Of a stretch of 56,673 nucleotides of DNA, positions 44,072 through 51,839 are shown piece after piece. The stretch covers positions 1 to 56,673 of IMG/VR virus record IMGVR_UViG_3300036851_000348; one strand, 5' to 3'. A program made the position numbers and the translations under genes. Under the pieces are notes generated by a model. The model saw only the letters and a program-made list of their open reading frames with translations. It was not told the DNA's origin and searched no databases. Positions within the stretch are counted from its first letter, which is position 1. Each line of letters opens with the position of its first letter. This DNA comes from a virus.

Positions 44072-44528
44072 TTACGATCCAGCGTCGGGCGTGTTCCTCT
44101 GGCGCGTGAAAATCCGCAGCATCCGCCCCGGCCGCGTGGCCGGCGCGATTGCGAAAGGGTTCGGCTATCGCGTCATCACGGTCGATCAGACACGGCATTA
44201 CGCCCATCGGCTGGCGTGGCTCTACGTCCACGGCGAATGGCCGAACGGCGATCTCGATCACGAAAACCTCGACCGCGCCGACAACCGCATTGCAAACTTG
44301 CGCGAGGCGAGCGTCGCGCAAAACCGGGCGAACGCTCGCCCAAGCCGCAACAACAAGAGCGGCCTGAAGGGCGCGTACTTTGTGAAGGCGCGCGGGAAAT
44401 GGTGCGGCAGCATCTTCGTTGACGGAAAGACAAAAAACCTTGGCTATTTCGCGACCGCCGAGGAAGCCCATGCGGCCTATGCTGCCGCCGCCCGCAAACA
44501 CTTTGGCAAGTTCGCCCGAAACCGATGA
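44037..44528 (+). CDS. HNH-AP2 homing endonuclease
   Basis: 163 residues. LKEVLDYDPASGVFLWRV, GFGYRVITVDQTRHYAHRLAWLYVHGEWPNGDLDHENLDRADNRIANLR is an HNH_3 domain (DHENLDRADNRI), followed by NNKSGLKGAYFVKARGKWCGSIFVDGKTKNLGYFATAEEAHAAYAAAARKHFG, an AP2 DNA-binding domain. ATG 44037 overlaps the radical SAM 3' end. It splits the radical SAM gene from a second copy of that enzyme's C-terminal domain. Confidence 0.88.
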   Translation: MLTQARLKEVLDYDPASGVFLWRVKIRSIRPGRVAGAIAKGFGYRVITVDQTRHYAHRLAWLYVHGEWPNGDLDHENLDRADNRIANLREASVAQNRANARPSRNNKSGLKGAYFVKARGKWCGSIFVDGKTKNLGYFATAEEAHAAYAAAARKHFGKFARNR

Positions 44529-44550
44529 CTGGTGCTCCGGCGCCCTTCCG

Positions 44551-44802
44551 ATGCCATCCCGTAGCGATGGTCGTGGCGGACGCGACGGGCCGACTGTGGA
44601 TATGGTTTCCCCCGGAAATCTCGCCCGGCTCAAGGCCGTCGGGTCTCGCAAGGCTGTGGCAGGCCATGTCGAGGTACGGAGTAGACCTTTCGACCGCGAC
44701 GAGATCGCCGCCCATGCCGCCCGGAACCCGCGTCAGTTCCGCGACTTCGTCGCGCACGCGCCGGCCGACTACGGCAAGGAAGAATTAACCACCACCGACT
44801 AA
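44551..44802 (+). pseudogene. Stand-alone copy of the radical SAM C-terminal domain
   Basis: 83 residues from ATG 44551 (homology extends back to 44532). It matches the C-terminal domain of the upstream radical SAM protein at about 48 of 80 positions by eye: GALPMPSRSDGRGGRDGPTVDMVSPGNLARL versus GALPMPARSDGRGGRDGATMDLVSPGNVERL. No catalytic part is present. Either a remnant brought in with the homing endonuclease or a free-standing paralogue. Confidence 0.65.
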
Positions 44803-44875
44803 TCTGACGCTTGCGGCACCTCGACAACTCCGTCCCCTGACGGACCCGAGACCCCGCACCAACCCGCCGATAGCG

Positions 44876-44890
44876 AAGCCCCGCTTCGGT
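44876..44890 (+). other. Small hairpin in capsid leader
   Basis: CGAAGC-CCC-GCTTCG is a 6-bp stem in the 200-bp stretch between the radical SAM domain copy and the capsid gene. That stretch (44803-45004) holds no supported gene and may carry the capsid promoter or leader; no clear -35/-10 pair was found. Confidence 0.35.
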
Positions 44891-45004
44891 GAGGAACGGC
44901 CCGGCCGGCCGCAACAGCAACAAGCAATTCGGCCGACAACCCCGACCTCCCGCGAGAGGACAACCAGAGCCTAGGCACGACCACTCCGTTGTGGAGTACG
45001 TGCT

Positions 45005-45856
45005 TTGCCCGATGCCTTTCAGAACCACTATCGCAGCGACTTCATCGCGGCGTTCGAGGACCGCGCCTCCGTCTTGCGCGCGACCACGACCCAGGAATCC
45101 GTCGTCAAGGGCAACCAGGCCATCTTCCTGGTCGCCGGCTCCGGCAGCGCCACCGCCACCGCCCGCGGCGTCGGCGGCATGATTCCGGCGCGTGCGGACG
45201 AGCTGACGCAAAACACCGCCGTTCTCAATGAATGGCATGATCTGGTGCGGCGCACCGACTTCAACATTTTCGCCAGTCAGGGCGACGGCCGCCGCATCAT
45301 GATGGAAACCACGATGGGCGTCATCAATCGCAAGATCGATGACCTCGTCATCACGGCGCTCGCGACCGCGACCAACGACACCGGGTCGGCGGTTCCCGCC
45401 AGCATCGACCTCGTCGTCAAGGCGCGCACCATCCTCGGCAACAACTTCGTCGACCTCAGCGACGAGGACAATCTGTTTTTCCTGATCTCGCCGGCGTTCG
45501 AGGGCTACCTGTATCAGGCGACCGAATTCGCCTCGGCCGACTACGTCGAGTCGAAGCCGTTCGCCGGCCCGGCCCGCAAGTTCCGCCGCTGGATGGGCTT
45601 CAACTGGGTCGTGCACTCGCGTCTGACCAACTCGGTCGGCGCCGGCGGCTCGGGCACCTCCGAGCAGTGCTACGCCTACCACCGGGACGCGATCGGCTGC
45701 GGCGTCGACAAGGCCGGGCTCGCGACCCCGGTCGGACACGACGAGGAGCAGGGCTACTCGTGGGCGCGCGCGAGCGTCCACATGGGCGCCATCCGGCTGC
45801 AAAACTCCGGCATCGTCCAAGTGCTCCATAACGGCAGCGCCTACGTGGCGACCTAA
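45005..45856 (+). CDS. Major capsid protein
   Basis: 283 residues, TTG start with GGAG 9 nt upstream. HYRSDFIAAFEDRASVLRATTTQESVVKGNQAIFLVAGSG, GMIPARADELTQNTAVLNEWHDLVRRTDFNIFASQGD, MMETTMGVINRKIDDLVITALATAT follow BPP-1-type capsid proteins of the HK97 fold (small single-domain form). Preceded by scaffold and followed by a decoration protein. A TTG start for the most abundant virion protein is unusual; an internal ATG is not available before the conserved N-terminus. Confidence 0.88.
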   Translation: MPDAFQNHYRSDFIAAFEDRASVLRATTTQESVVKGNQAIFLVAGSGSATATARGVGGMIPARADELTQNTAVLNEWHDLVRRTDFNIFASQGDGRRIMMETTMGVINRKIDDLVITALATATNDTGSAVPASIDLVVKARTILGNNFVDLSDEDNLFFLISPAFEGYLYQATEFASADYVESKPFAGPARKFRRWMGFNWVVHSRLTNSVGAGGSGTSEQCYAYHRDAIGCGVDKAGLATPVGHDEEQGYSWARASVHMGAIRLQNSGIVQVLHNGSAYVAT

Positions 45857-45871
45857 GAGGAGAACGCACAC

Positions 45872-46201
45872 ATGGCTTACGCTCGTTCCGGTTCCACGGC
45901 TGGCGCCAACCCGCCGGTCCTCCTGTTCCAGCCGATGGCGTTCGGCTCGCAGTCGACCTACGGCTCGACGATCGGCTCGACCCTCATCGGCGGAAAGGTC
46001 TGGTTCTACCAATCGACGCACGTCCAGGCGACGGTCGGCACCTCCGACTTCATCACCGACGGCCTCGACCTCGGCATGAAGCAGGGCGACATTCTGTTCA
46101 ACAACGCGATCAACCTCGCGCTGTCGGTCCACCGCGTGACCAACGTGGTCTCGACCAGCGTCACGCTGTCCGCCGGGCTCATGATTTCGTCCGCGTCGTA
46201 G
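45872..46201 (+). CDS. Capsid decoration/structural protein
   Basis: 109 residues, beta-rich: ANPPVLLFQPMAFGSQSTYGSTIGSTLIGGKVWFYQSTHVQATVGTSDFITDGLDLGMKQGDILF. It follows the capsid gene with a strong AAGAGGAGAAC site. The position and composition suit a head decoration protein. A terminator hairpin follows. Confidence 0.72.
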   Translation: MAYARSGSTAGANPPVLLFQPMAFGSQSTYGSTIGSTLIGGKVWFYQSTHVQATVGTSDFITDGLDLGMKQGDILFNNAINLALSVHRVTNVVSTSVTLSAGLMISSAS

Positions 46202-46227
46202 TCCCCGCGTAAACGCCGACCCCCCTG

Positions 46228-46257
46228 GGGCCGCCTTCGGGCGGCCCTTCCCTTTTT
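46228..46257 (+). terminator. UUCG-loop terminator/attenuator after the capsid genes
   Basis: GGGCCGCC-TTCG-GGCGGCCC (46228-46247) is an 8-bp perfect stem with the extra-stable UUCG loop, followed by TTCCCTTTTT. The T-run is directly followed by the GGAG site of the next gene, as at 270-303, so partial termination would lower tail-gene expression relative to capsid. Confidence 0.85.
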
Positions 46258-46266
46258 GGAGAACGC

Positions 46267-46770
46267 ATGACCGAACCGCAGAAGCCCGCGGCGCCCGCCG
46301 CCGCGCCCGCGCCTCAACCCGCGCCCGCGCCCAGGAAAGGCCCGCCGCCCCGGCTCCACTTCAACCGCTTCAAGCTGGTCGAGCACGCGCACCGGACGCA
46401 CCTCGCCGACATCCCGGCCGACATCGGGCCGGAGACCGTCGCCATGCCGGACTACTGGGCGCATCTCGCGGAACAGATCCGCCCCATGGATCTGATCGTC
46501 GCGTTCTGGGAGGACTCGTCGCGCGAGGTCTGGTATCGCGTCCTCTTCGTTTCCCCGGTCGGCGTCAAGCTCTCCAAGCTGTTCGCGGTCGACCACGAGC
46601 CCGCGTCCGAGGAGGAGACCGACGACGTGTTCAAGGTCGTCTTCAAGGGCGGCGGCCTCAAGCATTGCGTCGTCAGAAGCGACACCGGAGTGGTGCTGAA
46701 GGACCGCTTCCCGACCCGCTCCGAGGCGACGGCGTTTCTCGCCAACTACCTGCGCGAGATGAAGCGGTAG
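46267..46770 (+). CDS. Conserved podovirus structural-region protein
   Basis: 167 residues. An Ala/Pro-rich N-terminus precedes RLHFNRFKLVEHAHRTHLADIPADIG, PDYWAHLAEQIRPMDLIVAFWEDSSREVWYRVLFVSP and an SHIRT-like end (GVVLKDRFPTRSEATAFLANYLREM). It recurs between capsid and tail tubular A in BPP-1-like phages; function unknown. Confidence 0.72.
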   Translation: MTEPQKPAAPAAAPAPQPAPAPRKGPPPRLHFNRFKLVEHAHRTHLADIPADIGPETVAMPDYWAHLAEQIRPMDLIVAFWEDSSREVWYRVLFVSPVGVKLSKLFAVDHEPASEEETDDVFKVVFKGGGLKHCVVRSDTGVVLKDRFPTRSEATAFLANYLREMKR

Positions 46771-46774
46771 CGCC

Positions 46775-47422
46775 ATGGCCGCCAATAAATTGTCTCTCTA
46801 CAACTCGGCGCTCGCGGCGATCGGCGAACGGTCGCTCGCCTCGGGCGAGGCCAACGACGCCAGCCGCGCCTTGGACGAGGCCTACAATAGGGGTAACGGC
46901 GCCATCCGCTATTGCCTCGAGAGCGGCCTCTGGAACTTCGCGGTAAGAACCGTTCAGCTCGACAACGACGCCGCCGTGACTCCTGGCTTTGGCCTCACCA
47001 ACGCGTTCACCAAGCCGGATGATTTCGTGCGCTTGGTTCAGATCTCGCTCGACGAATATTTCTACACGCCGCTCAACGACTACGAGGACGAGCGCGGCTA
47101 CTGGTACGCCGACTCGACGCCGATCTACGTCCGCTACATCTCGGACGACGACGCGTACGGGGCCGACCTCTCGCTGTGGCCCGAGACGTTCACCATGTGG
47201 GTCGGGATGTACCTCGCGACCCAGATCGCGCCCCGGCTGAAAGCAGACATCGATATGGAGCGGCTGGAAAAGCGCGCCAAGCGCGCCCTCATGGACGCCA
47301 AGTCGAAGGACGCCATGAACGAGCCGGCCCGCTTCGCGCCGCCGGGAAGCTGGGTCAATGCACGGATGCGGGGAACGGCGACGCGGCGCGACCGCGGCTC
47401 GCGGTCGACGCTCACCGACTAG
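46775..47422 (+). CDS. Tail tubular protein A-like adaptor
   Basis: 215 residues. LSLYNSALAAIGERSLASGEANDASRALDEAYNRGNGAIRYCLESGLWNFAVRTVQL is the N-terminus of T7 gp11-like adaptors ('LY..AL...GER.L.SL.E....R..LD..W......CLE.G.WNFA'). KPDDFVRLVQISLDEYF and WPETFTMWVGMYLATQIAPRL follow. It joins portal to the nozzle. Its stop shares 4 nt with a convergent endonuclease gene. Confidence 0.87.
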   Translation: MAANKLSLYNSALAAIGERSLASGEANDASRALDEAYNRGNGAIRYCLESGLWNFAVRTVQLDNDAAVTPGFGLTNAFTKPDDFVRLVQISLDEYFYTPLNDYEDERGYWYADSTPIYVRYISDDDAYGADLSLWPETFTMWVGMYLATQIAPRLKADIDMERLEKRAKRALMDAKSKDAMNEPARFAPPGSWVNARMRGTATRRDRGSRSTLTD

Positions 47423-48066
47423 CGGGCCTTTATGCCCTTGGTGCCCTTAGGCGTCGAGATGGTATCCTCAACGCTCCAGTTCCGTCGCCGCCGGTCCCGG
47501 ATGAGTTCTTCCGAGACGCCGGTCTCGCGTGCCAGTTCGGCGAGGGTGAATTCGCGACCGCGGTAGGTGACACGGACATTCGATCCGCGGTTATTGGCTT
47601 GCTCGCGTGTCGTCGCCCAGCGGACGTTGCCGGGCTCGTAGTTTCCGTCGTTGTCGATGCGGTCGATGGTAGCCCCGGCCGGCTTCTCGCCCATGTCGGC
47701 AAAGAAGTTCTCGAACGTTTGCCAGCGGTCGCAGACCGCAATGCCGCGGCCGCCGTATCGAGCGTAACTTTTGTGGCGAGCGTTTGTGCATCGTTCAAGC
47801 ATGTGTTGCCAGGTTCGCCAAGTCGGCGTGAGTTTCCCGCGCACACTTTGGCCGTGGGTCATTACGCGAAGGCCGACTTCGCGGCGGAGACAACCGCAGG
47901 ACTTCGCTCCGGCCCGCCGCAGAACGGCGGCGGCAACTCTAGTTTCTGCGCCGCAGTCACATCTGCAACGCCAAATCGCCGCCCCGTCGCTGGCCCGTGT
48001 GCCCACACGCTGGAGCGCGACAAGGCGATCAAAACGCCGCCCTGCCAGATCAATGGCCACTGTCAT
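47419..48066 (-). CDS. AP2/HNH-type homing endonuclease between tail tubular A and B
   Basis: 215 residues, same family as the gene at 38820: WRCRCDCGAETRVAAAVLRRAGAKSCGCL, WRTWQHMLERCTNARHKSYARYGGRGIAVC, DMGEKPAGATIDRIDNDGNYEPGNVRWATTREQANNRGSN, with a C-terminal helix-turn-helix (LAELARETGVSEELIRDRRRR). Minus strand; stop codon overlaps that of tail tubular A by 4 nt, exactly as the other copy does with terL. The start is 17 nt from the divergent tail tubular B ATG. Confidence 0.82.
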   Translation of the reverse strand: MTVAIDLAGRRFDRLVALQRVGTRASDGAAIWRCRCDCGAETRVAAAVLRRAGAKSCGCLRREVGLRVMTHGQSVRGKLTPTWRTWQHMLERCTNARHKSYARYGGRGIAVCDRWQTFENFFADMGEKPAGATIDRIDNDGNYEPGNVRWATTREQANNRGSNVRVTYRGREFTLAELARETGVSEELIRDRRRRNWSVEDTISTPKGTKGIKAR

Positions 48067-48082
48067 TCGGTGAGTGTAACAC

Positions 48083-50785
48083 ATGCGAACGAACGCAGTG
48101 CTCCAGGCCTTCAACAGGGGGCGTATTTCCAAGTTGGGCCTAGCGCGCACTGATCTCGATCGTACGCGTCTTTCGGCGGAAGTTTTCACGAACTGGATGC
48201 CAAGAGTTCTGGGCAGCATGATGCTGCGCCCCGGGCTCGGCCATATCGGGAGCGTCAGGAACTCGTCCGACGCCGTCATGCTGCCGTTCGTGTTCGCCTC
48301 CGACGACACGGCGCTGATGGAACTGACGAGTTCAGCGCTCCGCGTCTGGGTTTCGGACGCCGTCATCCAGCGCTCGGGCGTGTCGTCGTCGATGGTCAAC
48401 GGCGCGTTCACTTCCGACCTCACGAGCTGGACCGACGCGGATCAGTCGGGAAGCACCTCGTTCTTCGTCACGGGGGGCTATCTCGGGCTGGCGGGAACCC
48501 GCTACGCGTTCGCCAAAAGACGGCAGACGGTGACCGTCGCCTCGACCGACGCCAATGTCGAGCATGGGCTGGCGGTGGTCATCGACCGGGGGCGGGTCGT
48601 GTTCCGCGTCGGCTCGTCGACCGGGGGCGACGACTACGTCAGCGAGCGCACGCTTCGGCCGGGCAATTACTCGTTCGGCGTGACGCCGTCGTCGAACCTC
48701 TACGTCGAGTTTTCCGCCAACACCGAGTACGTCTCCCGGGTCAACTCGATCGCCATCGAAGCCTCGGGCGACATGGTGGTTTCGACGCCGTGGCCGGCCG
48801 CCGACCTCGACGACGTGCGGTGGGCGCAATCCGCCGACGTCACGTTCGCGGCCGCGCACGGCTACCAGCAGAGGAGAATTGAACGGCACGCGACCCGGTC
48901 GTGGGGCGTCGCCTTGTACGAGCCGGAGGACGGCCCGTTCAGAAGCATCAACATCACCAACAAGCGCCTCACGCCGTCGGCCTTGACCGGCGACATCACG
49001 CTCACGGCGGACGCGCCGGTGTTCGACTCGTCCCACGTCGGCGGGCTGTTCCGCATCACCTCGGTCGGGCAGCAGACGAGCGGCACCTTCACCGGCGCTG
49101 ACCAGTGGACCGACCCGATCCGCGTCACCGGCGTCGATAATTCGCGCATCTTCAACATCACCGTCTATTCCGCCGGCTCGACGACGGCGACCGTCAGGGT
49201 TCAGCAATCGGTCGGCGAGGTCGGCAACTGGGCCAACGTCACGCCGCTGTCGTTCACCACGTCGTCGACCACCACGCACGACGACACGCTCGACAACCAG
49301 ATCGTCTTCTACCGCATTGGAGTAGGCACCACCGACTTCACCTCGGGCACGGCGAGCGCCAAGCTCGACTATGCATCGGGCGGGCTGACGGGCGTCGCGC
49401 GCATCACCGCCGTCGCGGCCTCGACGTCGGCCAGCGCCGCGGTCCTCACCGCGTTCGGTTCAACGGCCGCCTCCGAGACTTGGTATGAGGGGGATTGGAG
49501 CGGATACCGCGGCTTCCCGTCGGCGTGCGCGCTGCACGAGGGCAGATTGTGGTGGGCCGGGAAGGCGAAAATCTGGGGCTCGGTATCGGACGCCTATGAA
49601 TCTTTCGACCCGGATAGTTCCGGCGATTCCGGGCCCATCAACCGCACCTTCGCCTCGGGCCCGGTCGACAAGATCGAATGGCTGCTGCCCTTGTCCCGCC
49701 TCGTCGCGGGCTCCGAAGGCAGCGAAATCTCCGCCCGATCGAATTCGTTCGAAGAACCCTTGACGCCGACCAACTTCAACCTGCGCGACGTTTCCAATCA
49801 GGGGTCGGATGGCGTTCCCGCGGTCAAGATCGACAGGCGGGGCCTCTTCGTGCAGGCCGGCGGCACCCAGCTCTACGAGCTGGTCTATGAGAGCCAAGAG
49901 TTCGACTACCAGAGCGTGAACAGGACGCTCCTGTGCCCCGAGTGGGGCGAACCCGAGATCATCCGCCTCGCCGTCCAGCGCCAACCCGACACGCGAATCC
50001 ATTGCGTGCGTTCCGACGGAAGCGTCGGCGTCCTGGTTTCGGATCCGTTGGAAGACGTCGTCTGCATGATCGACGTGAAGTCGACGGGGGCGAGCGGCGA
50101 AGTCGAGGACGTGGTGGTGCTCCCCGGCAGCGTCGAGGATTCGGTCTATTACCTGGTGCGCCGCGAGATCAACGGCTCGACGGTTCGCTATCTCGAAAAG
50201 TGGGCGCAGGAGAGCGAGTGCCGCGGCGGCTCCACCAACAAGCTGGCGGATTCGTTCCGGTCGTTCAATTCCGCGACCGCGGCGACCCTGGTGACGGGAG
50301 CGACCCATCTCGCAGGCTCGACCGTGGTCGCGTGGGGCTCGGCTGCGGGCGGGGTGGATCTGGGCTCGACGTTCGAGGTCTCGTCGACCGGGCAGTTCTC
50401 GATCCCGTCGGCCTACGCCTCGACCACCATCATGTACGGCTTGCCGTACTCGGCGTCGTTCAAGTCCGCCAAGCTCGCCTATGGGGCGCAGGGCGGCACG
50501 GCGCTGACCCAGCCGAAGCGGGTGTCGAATATCGGGCTCGTGCTCGCCGACACCCACCCGCAGGGGCTGGAGTTCGGGCCAAGCTCGACCCGGCTCGATC
50601 AGCTTCCGCGGCTCGAGGACGGCGCGCTGGTCTCGACCTCGTCGGGCATCAATACCGCCTACGACGAGCGCTCGGTCGGGTTCCCCGGATCGTGGGACAC
50701 GGATTCGCGGGTCTATCTCAAGGCGTCCGCGCCCAGGCCGGCGACGGTCCTCGGCATGGTCCTGACGATCGACACCAAGGGCTAG
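48083..50785 (+). CDS. Tail tubular protein B-like nozzle protein
   Basis: 900 residues. AFNRGRISKLGLARTDLDRTRLSAEVFTNWMPRVLGSMMLRPGLGHI is the N-terminus of this podovirus nozzle family ('FN.GE.S......RTDL......A....N..P...G....RPG'); later YRGFPSACALHEGRLWWAGKAKIWGSVSDAYESFD and PVDKIEWLLPLSRLVAGSEGSE are also diagnostic. Analogue of T7 gp12, forming the tail tip channel. Full length for BPP-1-like members. Confidence 0.88.
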   Translation: MRTNAVLQAFNRGRISKLGLARTDLDRTRLSAEVFTNWMPRVLGSMMLRPGLGHIGSVRNSSDAVMLPFVFASDDTALMELTSSALRVWVSDAVIQRSGVSSSMVNGAFTSDLTSWTDADQSGSTSFFVTGGYLGLAGTRYAFAKRRQTVTVASTDANVEHGLAVVIDRGRVVFRVGSSTGGDDYVSERTLRPGNYSFGVTPSSNLYVEFSANTEYVSRVNSIAIEASGDMVVSTPWPAADLDDVRWAQSADVTFAAAHGYQQRRIERHATRSWGVALYEPEDGPFRSINITNKRLTPSALTGDITLTADAPVFDSSHVGGLFRITSVGQQTSGTFTGADQWTDPIRVTGVDNSRIFNITVYSAGSTTATVRVQQSVGEVGNWANVTPLSFTTSSTTTHDDTLDNQIVFYRIGVGTTDFTSGTASAKLDYASGGLTGVARITAVAASTSASAAVLTAFGSTAASETWYEGDWSGYRGFPSACALHEGRLWWAGKAKIWGSVSDAYESFDPDSSGDSGPINRTFASGPVDKIEWLLPLSRLVAGSEGSEISARSNSFEEPLTPTNFNLRDVSNQGSDGVPAVKIDRRGLFVQAGGTQLYELVYESQEFDYQSVNRTLLCPEWGEPEIIRLAVQRQPDTRIHCVRSDGSVGVLVSDPLEDVVCMIDVKSTGASGEVEDVVVLPGSVEDSVYYLVRREINGSTVRYLEKWAQESECRGGSTNKLADSFRSFNSATAATLVTGATHLAGSTVVAWGSAAGGVDLGSTFEVSSTGQFSIPSAYASTTIMYGLPYSASFKSAKLAYGAQGGTALTQPKRVSNIGLVLADTHPQGLEFGPSSTRLDQLPRLEDGALVSTSSGINTAYDERSVGFPGSWDTDSRVYLKASAPRPATVLGMVLTIDTKG

Positions 50786-50789
50786 GCGC

Positions 50790-51239
50790 GTGCTGACGTT
50801 CCAGGTCGAGTCTCTCGCCGACGTGCGCGAGGAGGCAGAGCCGTTGCTTATCAGGCATTGGCAAGAAATCGCCTTGAACCAAGACACGGTGCCGTTGGAC
50901 CCGGACTGGGCGGCTTACGAAAAGCTCGAGCACGCCGGCCGCTTGTGCATCACGACGGTCAGGGAAAACGGTAGGTTGATCGGCTACGTGTCGGACCTCA
51001 TCGGCGGCAACCTCCACTATCTGAGCCTGAGGTTGGCCGAGAACGACATCTTCTGGCTAGCGCCCGAGCATCGCCGGGGCCGCACCGGGGCGCGGCTCAT
51101 CCTTGAATCCGAGCGCAACGCGACGGCTCTCGGGGTCAACAAGCTCGTCAAGCGCGTCAAGCTCCACAACGACGTGGGGCCATTCCTGGAACGGCTCGGC
51201 TACGTCGCCATCGAGCGCGTTTACGTCAAGGGCGTCTAA
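50790..51239 (+). CDS. GNAT-fold acetyltransferase-like virion protein
   Basis: 149 residues, GTG start. LIGYVSDLIGGNLHYLSLRLAENDIFWLAPEHRRGRTGARLILESERNATALGVNKLVKRVKLHNDVGPFLERLGYVAIERVYVKG follows a GNAT fold, with HRRGRTGARLI as the acetyl-CoA loop. In podoviruses a GNAT-like gene commonly sits here, before the ejection proteins; whether it is catalytic is unclear. Confidence 0.8.
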   Translation: MLTFQVESLADVREEAEPLLIRHWQEIALNQDTVPLDPDWAAYEKLEHAGRLCITTVRENGRLIGYVSDLIGGNLHYLSLRLAENDIFWLAPEHRRGRTGARLILESERNATALGVNKLVKRVKLHNDVGPFLERLGYVAIERVYVKGV

Positions 51240-51833
51240 ATGGGTTTCTCGACCGCCACCTACCTCGCCATCGCGTCGGCCGCGATCGGTGCCTATGGCG
51301 TCTATCAGCAGGGCCAGGCGCAGGAAACCGCCGGCAAGGCGGCGGCGGGCGCGGCGGCGCACCAGGCGCAGCTTGCAGAGCGCGAGGCCGCGGCGCTCGA
51401 GATCAGCGCCGGCCAGGAACGCGCTGCGGCCCAGCGCAACATGCTGGCGGAACGGCGCCGGGCGGGGCTGGTATCGTCGCGCGCCCGCGCGGTGGCGTCG
51501 GCCTCGGGCGGCGCATTGGATAGTCCCGACCTCATCAACACCCTCGCCGACATCGAAAGCGAAGGCGACTTCCAGGCCGACACCGCGCTCTACAGCGGCG
51601 AGGAGCGGGGGCGCCAGCTCGAACACGCCGCGATGGTGAAGCGGGCGGGGGGCGTCGCCGACCTCTATGCCGGCGAGGTAGCGCGCCGGAGCGGCGCGGC
51701 GGCGCGGTCGCGGTCCTATCTCGCGGCCGGCGGCTCGCTCTTGGCGGGCGCGGCGCGCGCTTACGACTACGAGTACGGCTCGCCGCGCGCGCGTCGCCTA
51801 CTGCCGGGCGATGTTGGGTCAATTCAGGAATAG
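51240..51833 (+). CDS. Internal virion protein B-like
   Basis: 197 residues. An N-terminal hydrophobic segment (YLAIASAAIGAYGVYQQG) then a Glu/Ala/Arg-rich helix (AHQAQLAEREAAALEISAGQERAAAQRNMLAERRRAG) and RAYDYEYGS at the end. This is the pattern of gp14-like ejected proteins that enter the cell envelope with the DNA. Confidence 0.82.
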   Translation: MGFSTATYLAIASAAIGAYGVYQQGQAQETAGKAAAGAAAHQAQLAEREAAALEISAGQERAAAQRNMLAERRRAGLVSSRARAVASASGGALDSPDLINTLADIESEGDFQADTALYSGEERGRQLEHAAMVKRAGGVADLYAGEVARRSGAAARSRSYLAAGGSLLAGAARAYDYEYGSPRARRLLPGDVGSIQE

Positions 51834-51839
51834 AACCAC

